Shown in pieces: positions 18,674-26,402 of a stretch of 64,000 bases of DNA; position 1 is the first letter of the stretch, and each line of letters starts with the position of its first letter. This DNA is from Desulfocapsa sp. (GTDB lineage: Bacteria > Desulfobacterota > Desulfobulbia > Desulfobulbales > Desulfocapsaceae): NCBI GenBank assembly GCA_016765495.1, contig JAESPV010000069.1, forward strand, positions 1 to 64,000, read 5' to 3'. The notes beneath the pieces are model-generated. The model did no database searches, had not been told where the DNA came from, and was given only the letters and a program-made list of their open reading frames with translations. The position numbers and the translations under genes are program-made.

Positions 18674-19291
18674 ATGACTGTAAGGGGACAACTTTTTATT
18701 CTTTCTGCACCATCGGGTACCGGAAAGACGACTATCTTAAAGAAGGTGATGGCAAATGTCACAAATCTTTACTTTTCAATTTCTCACACCACTCGTGCGC
18801 CACGGAACGGTGAGAAAAATGGTGTTGATTATCATTTCGTAACTGTTGTCGAATTTCAGGAAATGTGCGAAAAAGATCTCTTTCTTGAGTGGGCCGAGGT
18901 ACACGGGAATTTCTATGGAACCAGTCGTCCTGCCGTACTTAAACAACTGGCGTGCGGTCAGGATGTTATTCTTGATATTGATGTTCAGGGCGCAGCAATT
19001 ATCATTGCTGATGCAACTCTCCCTGGCGTTTCAGTTTTTGTGGCTCCTCCCTCTCTGTCGGAACTTGAAAAAAGATTGTGTAGCAGAGGAACAGATACGA
19101 AAGAAACCATTGAATTACGATTAGATAATGCTGTAAAAGAAATGGATGCTGCAGAAAAATATGATTATCTTGTGATAAATGATAATTTGGAAGAGGCCGT
19201 AGGTACTTTACAATCCGTGATCATCGCAGAACGTAGTCGTGGACACCGATTACCCTCTGGCGAACCCATTCAATTGAGAGCCAACAAGTGA
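18674..19291 (+). CDS. gmk: Guanylate kinase
   Basis: The 205-residue enzyme has the P-loop APSGTGKTT, SISHTTRAPRNGEKNGVDYH for GMP binding and LDIDVQGA. It phosphorylates GMP and dGMP to the diphosphates. Length is normal. Its TGA overlaps the GTG of rlmB, so translation is coupled. Confidence 0.95.
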   Translation: MTVRGQLFILSAPSGTGKTTILKKVMANVTNLYFSISHTTRAPRNGEKNGVDYHFVTVVEFQEMCEKDLFLEWAEVHGNFYGTSRPAVLKQLACGQDVILDIDVQGAAIIIADATLPGVSVFVAPPSLSELEKRLCSRGTDTKETIELRLDNAVKEMDAAEKYDYLVINDNLEEAVGTLQSVIIAERSRGHRLPSGEPIQLRANK

Positions 19292-20091
19292 AAAAAAGCA
19301 CTAATCAGCACCAGGGACATGAACGAAAAATTCGCTTGAGTGAAGATCTCCTCTGGGGGATTCATCCGGTGCATGAGGCACTTGAACAGGAACCCGAACG
19401 AATCAGTGAAATTTTCATTGTAAAAGACAGAAAGGGTGGAAAGCGTGAAGAGATTATTGAGAAAGCACGCACTGCAGGAATCAAAATGAATTTTGTATCT
19501 TCTCTTCGTCTCACCGGAGAAGATGCCTATCAGGTACGTCATCAGGGAGTTGTGGCTAAGATGACGCAGACCAGTCTGATGCCTTTTAATGATCTACTGG
19601 ATACATTTGATGGCCTGGTAAAGGCAGGTAAAAACCCAAGACTGATTGTTCTTGATACCTTGCAGGATCCACATAACATAGGAGCCATTATCAGATCAGC
19701 TCATGCATCAGGGATGGATGGTGTTCTTGTTACCCGTGAACGTTCAGCCCCCATTGGTGGTACAGCTGCTAAATCTGCAGCGGGTGCCATGTCTCATATT
19801 GATATTTGCCAGGTCACCAATCTTGCCCAGTCATTACAGGCCTTGAAGGATGTTGGTGCATGGGTATTTGGTGCAATAAAAGATGATGATGCCCAATCTC
19901 TTTATAAGACGGATCTTTTGCTCCCGGCGTGCATTGTTGTGGGTAGTGAGGGCTCAGGGATACGCCCATTGGTTCGTAAACAGTGTGATGTTCTTCTTTC
20001 CATCCCCATGGAGGGCAAGCTTGATTCGTTGAACAGTTCAGTGGCTGCTGGTGTTATTATGTTTGAGATTCTGAGACAGCGTCAAAACTGA
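19288..20091 (+). CDS. rlmB: 23S rRNA 2'-O-ribose methyltransferase RlmB (TrmH family)
   Basis: The 267-residue SPOUT methyltransferase has an N-terminal L30e-like substrate-binding domain (WGIHPVHEALEQEP) and the knotted domain with LDTLQDPHNIGAIIRSAHAS, VVGSEGSGIRPLVRK and IPMEGKLDSLNSSVAAGV. RlmB methylates a guanosine of 23S rRNA using SAM. The target base is assigned by family similarity, and other TrmH-like targets are possible. The start is a GTG overlapping gmk. Confidence 0.88.
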   Translation: MKKSTNQHQGHERKIRLSEDLLWGIHPVHEALEQEPERISEIFIVKDRKGGKREEIIEKARTAGIKMNFVSSLRLTGEDAYQVRHQGVVAKMTQTSLMPFNDLLDTFDGLVKAGKNPRLIVLDTLQDPHNIGAIIRSAHASGMDGVLVTRERSAPIGGTAAKSAAGAMSHIDICQVTNLAQSLQALKDVGAWVFGAIKDDDAQSLYKTDLLLPACIVVGSEGSGIRPLVRKQCDVLLSIPMEGKLDSLNSSVAAGVIMFEILRQRQN

Positions 20092-20169
20092 ATTTTCCTG
20101 TTTTATTCTTACCTGAGTTATCTAAAGAGAAAGTATAATTTTCTACGGACGCTCTTCCTTCTCTTGATG

Positions 20170-20209
20170 CCATGCTTCTTGTCGACATATTTGTCGACAA
20201 GAAGCATGG
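20170..20209. repeat. Perfect 18-bp-arm palindrome containing TGTCGACA
   Basis: CCATGCTTCTTGTCGACA is followed after a 4-nt loop by its exact reverse complement. A further TTGTCGACA occurs at 20210-20218, so the core recurs three times in 40 nt. There is no T-run downstream, so it is a poor intrinsic terminator although it follows rlmB by about 80 nt. It may be a REP-like element or protein-binding site. Confidence 0.8.
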
Positions 20210-20335
20210 TTGTCGACATTCCTCCTTATTGCAATAGCCCACGTGAAAGGTATCGGTATGTTATTGCGTGGTATTCAGTAGAAAAAACAATGTGGTACGT
20301 TTCTGGCATTATTCACGCATGGTAGAAGTTTTATT

Positions 20336-20486
20336 GTAACTATTCAGCAGGGCAGGATATTACCCTAACCTCTGAGTTGTAACTGTTTAGAAGTGCCTCA
20401 TATTCGTTCATTCTGAGCAACGATGAGTACTTGTGCTACTCAAGTTGGTCAGAATGGACGAAGGTGAGGTGCTGCTGAATAGTTAC
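20336..20486. mobile_element. MITE-like element with 15-bp terminal inverted repeats
   Basis: A 151-bp non-coding element bounded by perfect GTAACTATTCAGCAG and CTGCTGAATAGTTAC ends. Inside is a 48-bp subunit (20336-20383) nearly identical to the whole 54227-54276 element, followed by a long imperfect hairpin (20396-20469; arms about 34 nt such as TTCGTTCATTCTGAGCAAC against its near complement). No transposase is present, so mobilisation would be in trans. Flanking target-site duplications are not obvious. Confidence 0.85.
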
Positions 20487-20570
20487 GTTTTATTATCCTT
20501 TGCAGGGAGTATCCGTGGATCAAAAGTGGACATTCCCTATTCTTGTTTATCATACTGGAGGCTTTTTATT

Positions 20571-21410
20571 GTGAATATTAGAAAGATTACGTCCATGACC
20601 ATGTTTATCTCCTTTATTCTCATGGTGGTAACGTCTATCATCCTATACATCGTGCCCCAGGGACGCGTAGCGTACTGGGCCGATTGGCGTATGTTAGGTT
20701 TGAGTAAAACTGAATGGAGCAATCTCCATATTAACCTGGGATTTCTATTCCTTTTTGCCGGCCTTCTCCATGTGTTTTATAACTGGCCTGCAATTAAGGC
20801 CTATATGAAAAATCGGGCCAGGGAATTAACAGTATTTACTCCATCGTTTAATGTGGCTCTTCTCTTGAGTCTTCTTGTTGGAATCGGAACCTATTTTGAG
20901 ATTCCTCCAATGTCAACCGTGATCAATTTTAGCGGATCAATCAAGGATTCTGCTGCTGACAAATATGGTGTGCCACCTTATGGTCATGCAGAGTTGTCCT
21001 CAATAAAGCATTTTGCGAAGAGGCAGGGTTTAGATGTGGATAAAGCCATCGAGCTCCTCAGGGAAGCGAATATTCAAATAAATGATTCAAGTGTTACGCT
21101 TGCAGATATTGCAGGTGCCAATGAATTGTCCCCTCAGGAGATATTTGAAATTATGAAACCTGCATCAAACAGTAAAAAGGATGAAGAGAAACGCTCTTTT
21201 CCCCGTAGCCCAATGACAGGTTTTGGCAAAATGACTCTTAATGCCATATGCGCTGAATATAATTTGCTGTATCAGGCCGTTCGCCAGAATCTTGCTGAAA
21301 AAGGTGTAAAAGTTGAAGCTGAAATGAGCATAAAAGAGATAGCTGCAGCAAATGAGAAGAGCCCAATGGAAATTTTTGAACTGCTTTATGGAATAGTCAA
21401 TGAAATGTAG
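20571..21410 (+). CDS. DUF4405 membrane protein with repeated C-terminal module
   Basis: The 279-residue protein has three membrane helices (about 5-25, 52-70, 90-106). His residues flank helix 2 (LHINLGFLFLFAGLLHVFYNW), which in DUF4405/cytochrome b-like proteins could bind heme; this is inference. The soluble C-terminal part contains two related modules of about 55 residues, ending in ANELSPQEIFEIM and ANEKSPMEIFELL. The GTG start has GGAGG 9 nt upstream; an upstream in-frame ATG would lie inside the MITE-like element. It begins a four-gene operon and overlaps the next gene by 11 nt. Confidence 0.8.
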   Translation: MNIRKITSMTMFISFILMVVTSIILYIVPQGRVAYWADWRMLGLSKTEWSNLHINLGFLFLFAGLLHVFYNWPAIKAYMKNRARELTVFTPSFNVALLLSLLVGIGTYFEIPPMSTVINFSGSIKDSAADKYGVPPYGHAELSSIKHFAKRQGLDVDKAIELLREANIQINDSSVTLADIAGANELSPQEIFEIMKPASNSKKDEEKRSFPRSPMTGFGKMTLNAICAEYNLLYQAVRQNLAEKGVKVEAEMSIKEIAAANEKSPMEIFELLYGIVNEM

Positions 21411-21915
21411 AATAAGCCATAAGATGGCAGGTGCTATTTCAGCCTTGTTATTCGTTTCTATAACTATTGGTGTTGGCAATTCGTTTTCTCAGGAGTTCTT
21501 AATGGGTAAAGTCCTGTCGGTTGATTTCCGGAAAAAGGAGATTGAACTTGCTTCACAAACACCGATGACCAGGAAAGAGTCAGACGGAAAGGGTGTAACT
21601 GTTTTGGTACAATCGAATAATACCCTTCCAGGCTGCGTAGTTATCGGAGCATACATAAGGATATGGGGCAAACGACTTTCAGAAGATAGCAATACCTTCG
21701 TTGCAAATGATATTAGAGGATGTCGTGGGGGAGGATGTGCTGATCCCACTGGCGTACGTTCACGTCTTTCAATAAAAGGAAAAAAGCAGCATCGAGGGTG
21801 CAGCAGTGATGAAGACTCCACAGACGTCCGTCCAGATAGCCAGGGACATCCCGCTGGTCGTGGTTGGCATGGTGGCAAAGGGAATGGCGACGGTGGTAGA
21901 GGCGGTGGGAGGTGA
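21400..21915 (+). CDS. Exported Cys/Gly-rich protein of unknown function
   Basis: The 171-residue product is not recognised. It has a signal peptide (hydrophobic about 9-27, cleavage near SFSQ), a beta-rich middle resembling an OB-like fold (GKVLSVDFRKKEIEL, VVIGAYIRIWGKRL), four cysteines (PGC, RGC, GGC, RGC) and a low-complexity Gly/Arg/His tail (GRGWHGGKGNGDGGRGGGR). Cys, His and Asp content suggests metal binding or envelope stress sensing, but this is only inference. It overlaps the DUF4405 gene by 11 nt and the kinase GTG by 4 nt, so all three are translationally coupled. Confidence 0.7.
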   Translation: MKCRISHKMAGAISALLFVSITIGVGNSFSQEFLMGKVLSVDFRKKEIELASQTPMTRKESDGKGVTVLVQSNNTLPGCVVIGAYIRIWGKRLSEDSNTFVANDIRGCRGGGCADPTGVRSRLSIKGKKQHRGCSSDEDSTDVRPDSQGHPAGRGWHGGKGNGDGGRGGGR

Positions 21916-23465
21916 AACGCTATTTCGGATGGAAGGCTAATCTTGTAGTCTTTGTACTTCTCATTGTTTTCGTTGGGAGTTATTTTTTTAGACAGAATCA
22001 GCAGGCTTCCCGTGAGTTGGAGATGTATTCACGGAATCACTCTGAAATTCTTGCAGCTGTTGTTGACCTCACCATCCGAAATAGGTTGCTCTCTCAGAGT
22101 GCCCTTGAAGAGACCGTTGCAGGATCTCTTGAAAAAAGTGCTCGGTTTATTCATTATCTTAATTCAATTGAATCATTTTTGTCCTTTGAACTAACAGCAT
22201 ATGCAGCAGAATCAGGCCTTGCAGGAGTACGCATTGTGGAAGGTGGAAACACTCCTTCTGGAGTCAGTGGGCCGGAAGCCTGGCAGTCTGACAAAGGTTG
22301 TGAGGAATCTGCAGGACTTAAACGGATTGAAGACGAGAAGCTCTATCTCTATACTTTTATTCCAGATGAAAACGGCTCTGATCCATCCCTTTCCGGTTGT
22401 GTACTGGTTGGTCTTTCTTCGCGTGAAATAGATGTCATCTTAGATAAACTTTCTGTCGAACGTCTCATCGACATATTGGAAGATCTGCACGATGTTGCCT
22501 ATGTGAGGTTCCTGTCTGATGACCAAAACGTGGATCAGCAGCTGTTGGATTCACAGGTGATACAAAAAATACAAAATGAGAATATTCGGGAAACAGTGGT
22601 TACCTTAGGAGAATGGAGGCTCGTTGTGGCCTTTAAAATGGATCGTTTTGGTAAACGACGCATTCAGATGCAAAGAGAGTTTCTTGTCTTTATCTGTTTT
22701 CTGGTTATTTTTGGTGGCTTATCTTCCTGGTGGCTCTATTGGGTTCAACGTCAACGATTACAGCAGGCACGTGAGTTTGAACGAGAAATGGCTCGTCAGC
22801 ATGAAGATGCTGCACTCGGTAGAGCAGCAGCAACAATTACCCATGAACTTAGAAACCCGTTAAATGCGATTGGCATGGGGTTGCAGCGTATGCAGATTGA
22901 GACAGAGGATCTTGATCCTGTTCATCATAAACTGCTTGCCAGTATGCGTAATGCTGTTGCTCGAACAAACACCATTATCAGCAGATTGAATCAATATATC
23001 CATCCGTTTGCAATCTCCAGCCAGGCAGTTAATATCGCATCCCTGCTTCGTCAGGGGGTGACATTGTATCAGGAACAGTCCAGAAAACAGCAGATTAAGG
23101 TTGAACTCGACTGTGAACAGGATCTTTTAGTTCCCGGTGACAGGGTTTTGTTGGAACAGCTTTTTGAAAATCTTCTGAAGAACAGTGTTGAAGCACAACC
23201 GAATGGTGGATTTATCAGGATAGTAATGAAGCGGTTGGCGAAAAGTTGTTGTGTGGAAATTGAAAATGGTGGCTTTACCCTGTCACCTGAAGAAAGTAGA
23301 CTCCTGTTTGAACCATATTTCACCCGGAAGAGCAAAGGAACAGGCCTTGGCCTTGTGATTAGTAAGAAGATCGTCCTGGCTCATAAAGGAAAGCTGGAGT
23401 GGCAGGGTGATTTTGTTGGGAAGCGTATCAAAATTTTAATTATGTTGCCTCTGGAAATCTCCTGA
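21912..23465 (+). CDS. Membrane sensor histidine kinase
   Basis: The 517-residue protein has a membrane helix near 10-25, a periplasmic sensor region of about 220 residues, a second helix (FLVFICFLVIFGGLSSWWLYWV), a HisKA motif TITHELRNPLNAIGMGL (His about 310) and HATPase motifs LFENLLKNSVEAQ and GTGLGLVISKKI. It likely phosphorylates the sigma-54 response regulator that follows after a few nt. Its coupling to the exported Cys-rich protein suggests that protein, or what it binds, may be the signal. GTG start overlapping the previous TGA. Confidence 0.9.
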   Translation: MKRYFGWKANLVVFVLLIVFVGSYFFRQNQQASRELEMYSRNHSEILAAVVDLTIRNRLLSQSALEETVAGSLEKSARFIHYLNSIESFLSFELTAYAAESGLAGVRIVEGGNTPSGVSGPEAWQSDKGCEESAGLKRIEDEKLYLYTFIPDENGSDPSLSGCVLVGLSSREIDVILDKLSVERLIDILEDLHDVAYVRFLSDDQNVDQQLLDSQVIQKIQNENIRETVVTLGEWRLVVAFKMDRFGKRRIQMQREFLVFICFLVIFGGLSSWWLYWVQRQRLQQAREFEREMARQHEDAALGRAAATITHELRNPLNAIGMGLQRMQIETEDLDPVHHKLLASMRNAVARTNTIISRLNQYIHPFAISSQAVNIASLLRQGVTLYQEQSRKQQIKVELDCEQDLLVPGDRVLLEQLFENLLKNSVEAQPNGGFIRIVMKRLAKSCCVEIENGGFTLSPEESRLLFEPYFTRKSKGTGLGLVISKKIVLAHKGKLEWQGDFVGKRIKILIMLPLEIS

Positions 23466-23501
23466 GGAGTGTTTATACAGCATCGAATGCGGGAATATAA
23501 T

Positions 23502-24827
23502 ATGTTGATATTGATTGTAGAGGATGAGCAGGAGCAGCGGGAAATGCTGCAGGGATTTTTGGAAAAACAGGGCTATAAGGTACTGACTGCATCTGGAGGA
23601 AACGAGGCTTTGGAACTTTTTGAGTCAATGCCTGTACAACTGGTTTTGCTTGATCATCGCATGGATGACATGAATGGTGATGAGGTACTGGAAAAGATGA
23701 GAGCGGTATCCCCGTTGCTGAGAGCCATTATGATCACTGCTTATGGAGATGTTACAACGGCGGTAAAAGTGATGCAGCTTGGTGCCGATGACTTTATGGA
23801 AAAGCCGGTAGATCTAACAGATCTTATCGAAAAAATTCGTCGAATTGAACAAAGTATAGCAGTTCAGGAAGAGTCCGGGAAAATAAGTGATTTTATAGAA
23901 CAGGTGGAGCTTCCCATAACCATCATTGGTTCCAGTGAAAAAATGCAGGAGTTGTTATCCCTGGTGTATCGGGTTGCATCAACAGAGTGGTCAGTCCTGA
24001 TTCGAGGAGAAACAGGTACCGGAAAAGAGTTAATTGCTAAGCTAATTCATATGATGGGGTTGAGGAAAGATGGTCCCTTTGTTGAAGTGAACTGTGCAGC
24101 TATCCCGGAAAGTCTCTTTGAATCAGAACTCTTTGGTCATGAAAAGGGTGCTTTTACCGGGGCTTCCTCACAACGGCGTGGTCGCTTTGAACTGGCAAAA
24201 GGTGGAACACTGTTTCTTGATGAAGTGGGTGAACTGCCACTCCATCTACAGGCAAAACTTCTACGAACTCTGCAGGAAAAAAAGATTACCCGGGTGGGAA
24301 GTGAGGTTGAAATTAATATTGATGCAAGGGTACTTACTGCCACTAATAAAGACCTGAAGCAGATGGTAACAGATAAATTGTTCCGTGAAGATCTGTATTT
24401 TCGTCTTAATGTTCTTGAGCTGATCATTCCTCCTCTTCGGGAGCGAAGAGATGATATTATAGAGCTTATGGAGTTTTTTCTGGAGAAATATACAGTAAAT
24501 ACTGCTATATCATTTGATCATGATTCCATGACAAAACTGGTTAAGTATTCTTTTCCTGGTAATGTAAGGGAACTCGAACACTTGATTCAACGTCTATTGA
24601 CCCTTGTTCGAGGTAATACCGTCACCGTTGCAGATCTGCCGCCTGAAATTCGTGAAAGCAGCAGCACAGGAGGACTGTTGAGTGATCGGCTGGCTGCTGT
24701 AGAGAAAGAAATGCTGGTTGCAGCCCTTGAGGAAAATCACTGGGTACAAACAAAGGCTGCTGAGACTCTAGGAATCAGTGAACGTGTTCTTCGGTATAAA
24801 ATGAATAAGGCTGGGATAAAAAAATAA
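23502..24827 (+). CDS. NtrC-family sigma-54 response regulator
   Basis: The 441-residue protein has a receiver domain (phospho-Asp about 51 in LLDHRMDDMNG), an AAA+ domain with Walker A GETGTGKE, the sigma-54-contacting GAFTGA loop (HEKGAFTGASSQ) and LFLDEVGELP, and a Fis-type helix-turn-helix (TKAAETLGISERVLRYKMNK). It activates sigma-54 promoters when phosphorylated. Start codons at GTG 23469 and ATG 23487 are also in frame; ATG 23502 begins exactly at the receiver fold (MLILIVEDE) and is preferred, with moderate certainty. Confidence 0.9.
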   Translation: MLILIVEDEQEQREMLQGFLEKQGYKVLTASGGNEALELFESMPVQLVLLDHRMDDMNGDEVLEKMRAVSPLLRAIMITAYGDVTTAVKVMQLGADDFMEKPVDLTDLIEKIRRIEQSIAVQEESGKISDFIEQVELPITIIGSSEKMQELLSLVYRVASTEWSVLIRGETGTGKELIAKLIHMMGLRKDGPFVEVNCAAIPESLFESELFGHEKGAFTGASSQRRGRFELAKGGTLFLDEVGELPLHLQAKLLRTLQEKKITRVGSEVEINIDARVLTATNKDLKQMVTDKLFREDLYFRLNVLELIIPPLRERRDDIIELMEFFLEKYTVNTAISFDHDSMTKLVKYSFPGNVRELEHLIQRLLTLVRGNTVTVADLPPEIRESSSTGGLLSDRLAAVEKEMLVAALEENHWVQTKAAETLGISERVLRYKMNKAGIKK

Positions 24828-24861
24828 GATTTCCTATCTGGTATCTTTAAGCTGATCGAGG

Positions 24862-24891
24862 CTTAGGAACGTACAATAAATAACTTGAACA
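24862..24891 (+). repeat. 30-bp dispersed repeat, copy 1
   Basis: This 30-bp stretch, ending in AAATAACTTGAACA, is about 25/30 identical to 47524-47553 with no gaps. Both copies lie just after a plus-strand signalling gene (sigma-54 regulator here, chemoreceptor there). A partial inverted copy (TTCAAGTTC) occurs at about 24958-24967. Confidence 0.55.
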
Positions 24892-24994
24892 AATATATGC
24901 CTTTTTAAAACGATTGGGTTAGTCGTTGCGAAGTGCAACTATTGTTTGATCTGATGCTTCAAGTTCAGCAAATCATTTTTCTGTTAATTCCAGT

Positions 24995-25020
24995 AAGGGA
25001 GAGATATTTATCTCTCCCTT
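24995..25020. terminator. Hairpin between convergent genes
   Basis: AAGGGAGAGA and TCTCTCCCTT form a perfect 10-bp stem with a 6-nt loop, between the response regulator (plus) and the coiled-coil gene (minus). T-runs are lacking on both sides, so termination efficiency is doubtful. Confidence 0.5.
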
Positions 25021-25040
25021 GTGAAAGACAGCACCAGTAT

Positions 25041-26060
25041 CTAAGCTTTTTGTCTGACCATTCTGATATAATCCTTGGTCAGGGAAGGATGCTCAGCAAT
25101 AACTGCAGACGCTTCTGCCGATAAGGATTTTTTCAGAAAATCATCTATCTGGGCATAAGTCATTTTTTGACTGACGGCTTCTGTTACATACTTTGTAAAG
25201 TTTTTTTCATCATTTTTACTGGTAAACCGAGAAAGAATTCGATGGTTGTCCTCTTCTTCACTTGATTCTGCAACTGTCAGGCTGCTGCTACGAAGACTTT
25301 CCATGGAACCTTTCATCTGTGCAAGTTCCTCTTGAATCCCGTTTATAACGCTGGTCACTTCATCCTGTGCTCCAGCAGCATCCTTTTCCTCACGCTCAAA
25401 AGAGGAGAGGGCTGTTTCAATTGCTGATATTTTGTTATTCAGTGGTTTTACTGTTCCCTGAATGGCTGCAATATCAGCAGAAAGTTTTTTGGTTGTTTCT
25501 TCAAGAGATTCGGCGGAGGATTTCTTTTCAAGTTCACCTGCCATACCATCTACTTTTTCATCAAGTTTCGCAATTTCTTCGGTGGCGACAACTATTGATG
25601 AAGTTACACTGCTAAGGGTTTTTTCAAAAGCGGCGATACTGGTTTGGAGATTGTCGAGTTGACTCTTCAATGCTTCCTGATTGCTGTGAAGGGGGCGTAA
25701 ACCATCCTCACTGACGACTGCACAAGACGTGTGTCTGGAGAGACATTTTGCAATAGCTGGGCAACAACAAAGATCCTTTGTGGACTCGTGAAGTTGTATC
25801 TTGAATTCCGCATACGTGCTTTTACAGGTATCCTTGTCGTATATATATAGGATTCCGAAATAAATTCCAAACATCACAGCAATACTAACAGCCAGAGCGA
25901 CTGCAAGACCAAACAAAAAAACAGCCCCAGTGAATAGTGAGGAAAGAGTACCAATAACTCCACCGGAATCACTGACCGCGAATGCATAGATGAAGAAAAC
26001 AAAAAGTCCAGATACGATTCCTGATTTGACAAGAGATGTTTGTAATTCCTTATTTTCCAT
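25041..26060 (-). CDS. Membrane-anchored coiled-coil protein
   Basis: The 339-residue protein is not recognised. It has two N-terminal membrane helices (about 14-28 and 41-75), a Cys-rich segment (DLCCCPAIAKCLSRHTSC, about 95-115) and a long coiled coil (about 125-270) rich in Ala, Glu, Lys and Ser with regular heptads (LDNLQTSIAAFEKTLSSVTS). The C-terminal 60 residues look globular. ATG 26060 is favoured over an upstream TTG because GGAG precedes it. It is downstream of the nuo operon on the same strand, but a terminator and about 340 nt separate them. Confidence 0.65.
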   Translation of the reverse strand: MENKELQTSLVKSGIVSGLFVFFIYAFAVSDSGGVIGTLSSLFTGAVFLFGLAVALAVSIAVMFGIYFGILYIYDKDTCKSTYAEFKIQLHESTKDLCCCPAIAKCLSRHTSCAVVSEDGLRPLHSNQEALKSQLDNLQTSIAAFEKTLSSVTSSIVVATEEIAKLDEKVDGMAGELEKKSSAESLEETTKKLSADIAAIQGTVKPLNNKISAIETALSSFEREEKDAAGAQDEVTSVINGIQEELAQMKGSMESLRSSSLTVAESSEEEDNHRILSRFTSKNDEKNFTKYVTEAVSQKMTYAQIDDFLKKSLSAEASAVIAEHPSLTKDYIRMVRQKA

Positions 26061-26402
26061 GAAATGTGTCTCCAACCGTTATAGATGAGCTAAAATGGGA
26101 TAGGTCTCCAAATACAATTACTTTCTGTACTTGATGAGGCAATGAAAGTGAAATAAATTTTACTCTTTGCAAACAGACTGACTATATACATTTTTTTTAT
26201 AAGTTAACCAATAGTAATACCATGTAGTTTAGCAGAAACCCAAAAAGAATAAAGAGAATATTTAAAAGAAGGTCATAAATTCCATGTAAAATAAACATAA
26301 AATCCCTGTGAGTCAGCTCACGGGGATTTTATGAGAGTTGGGATAATACAGTGTAACTAGATAACTGAATGATACTCCGTCATTTTTCGTTACCCGTTCT
26401 TG
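26061..26402. other. AT-rich gap between nuoN and the coiled-coil gene
   Basis: About 340 nt without a gene. It contains the nuo terminator and, nearer 26060, AT-rich DNA where the promoter of the coiled-coil gene must lie; no convincing hexamer pair was found. Confidence 0.5.
26297..26332 (-). terminator. Terminator of the nuo operon
   Basis: A 16-bp stem (ATAAAATCCC..GTGAG with CTCAC..GGGATTTTAT) with one G-T pair and TCAG loop lies about 70 nt past nuoN. On the minus strand it ends in ATTTTATGTTTATTTT. It may also work on the plus strand. Confidence 0.75.
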
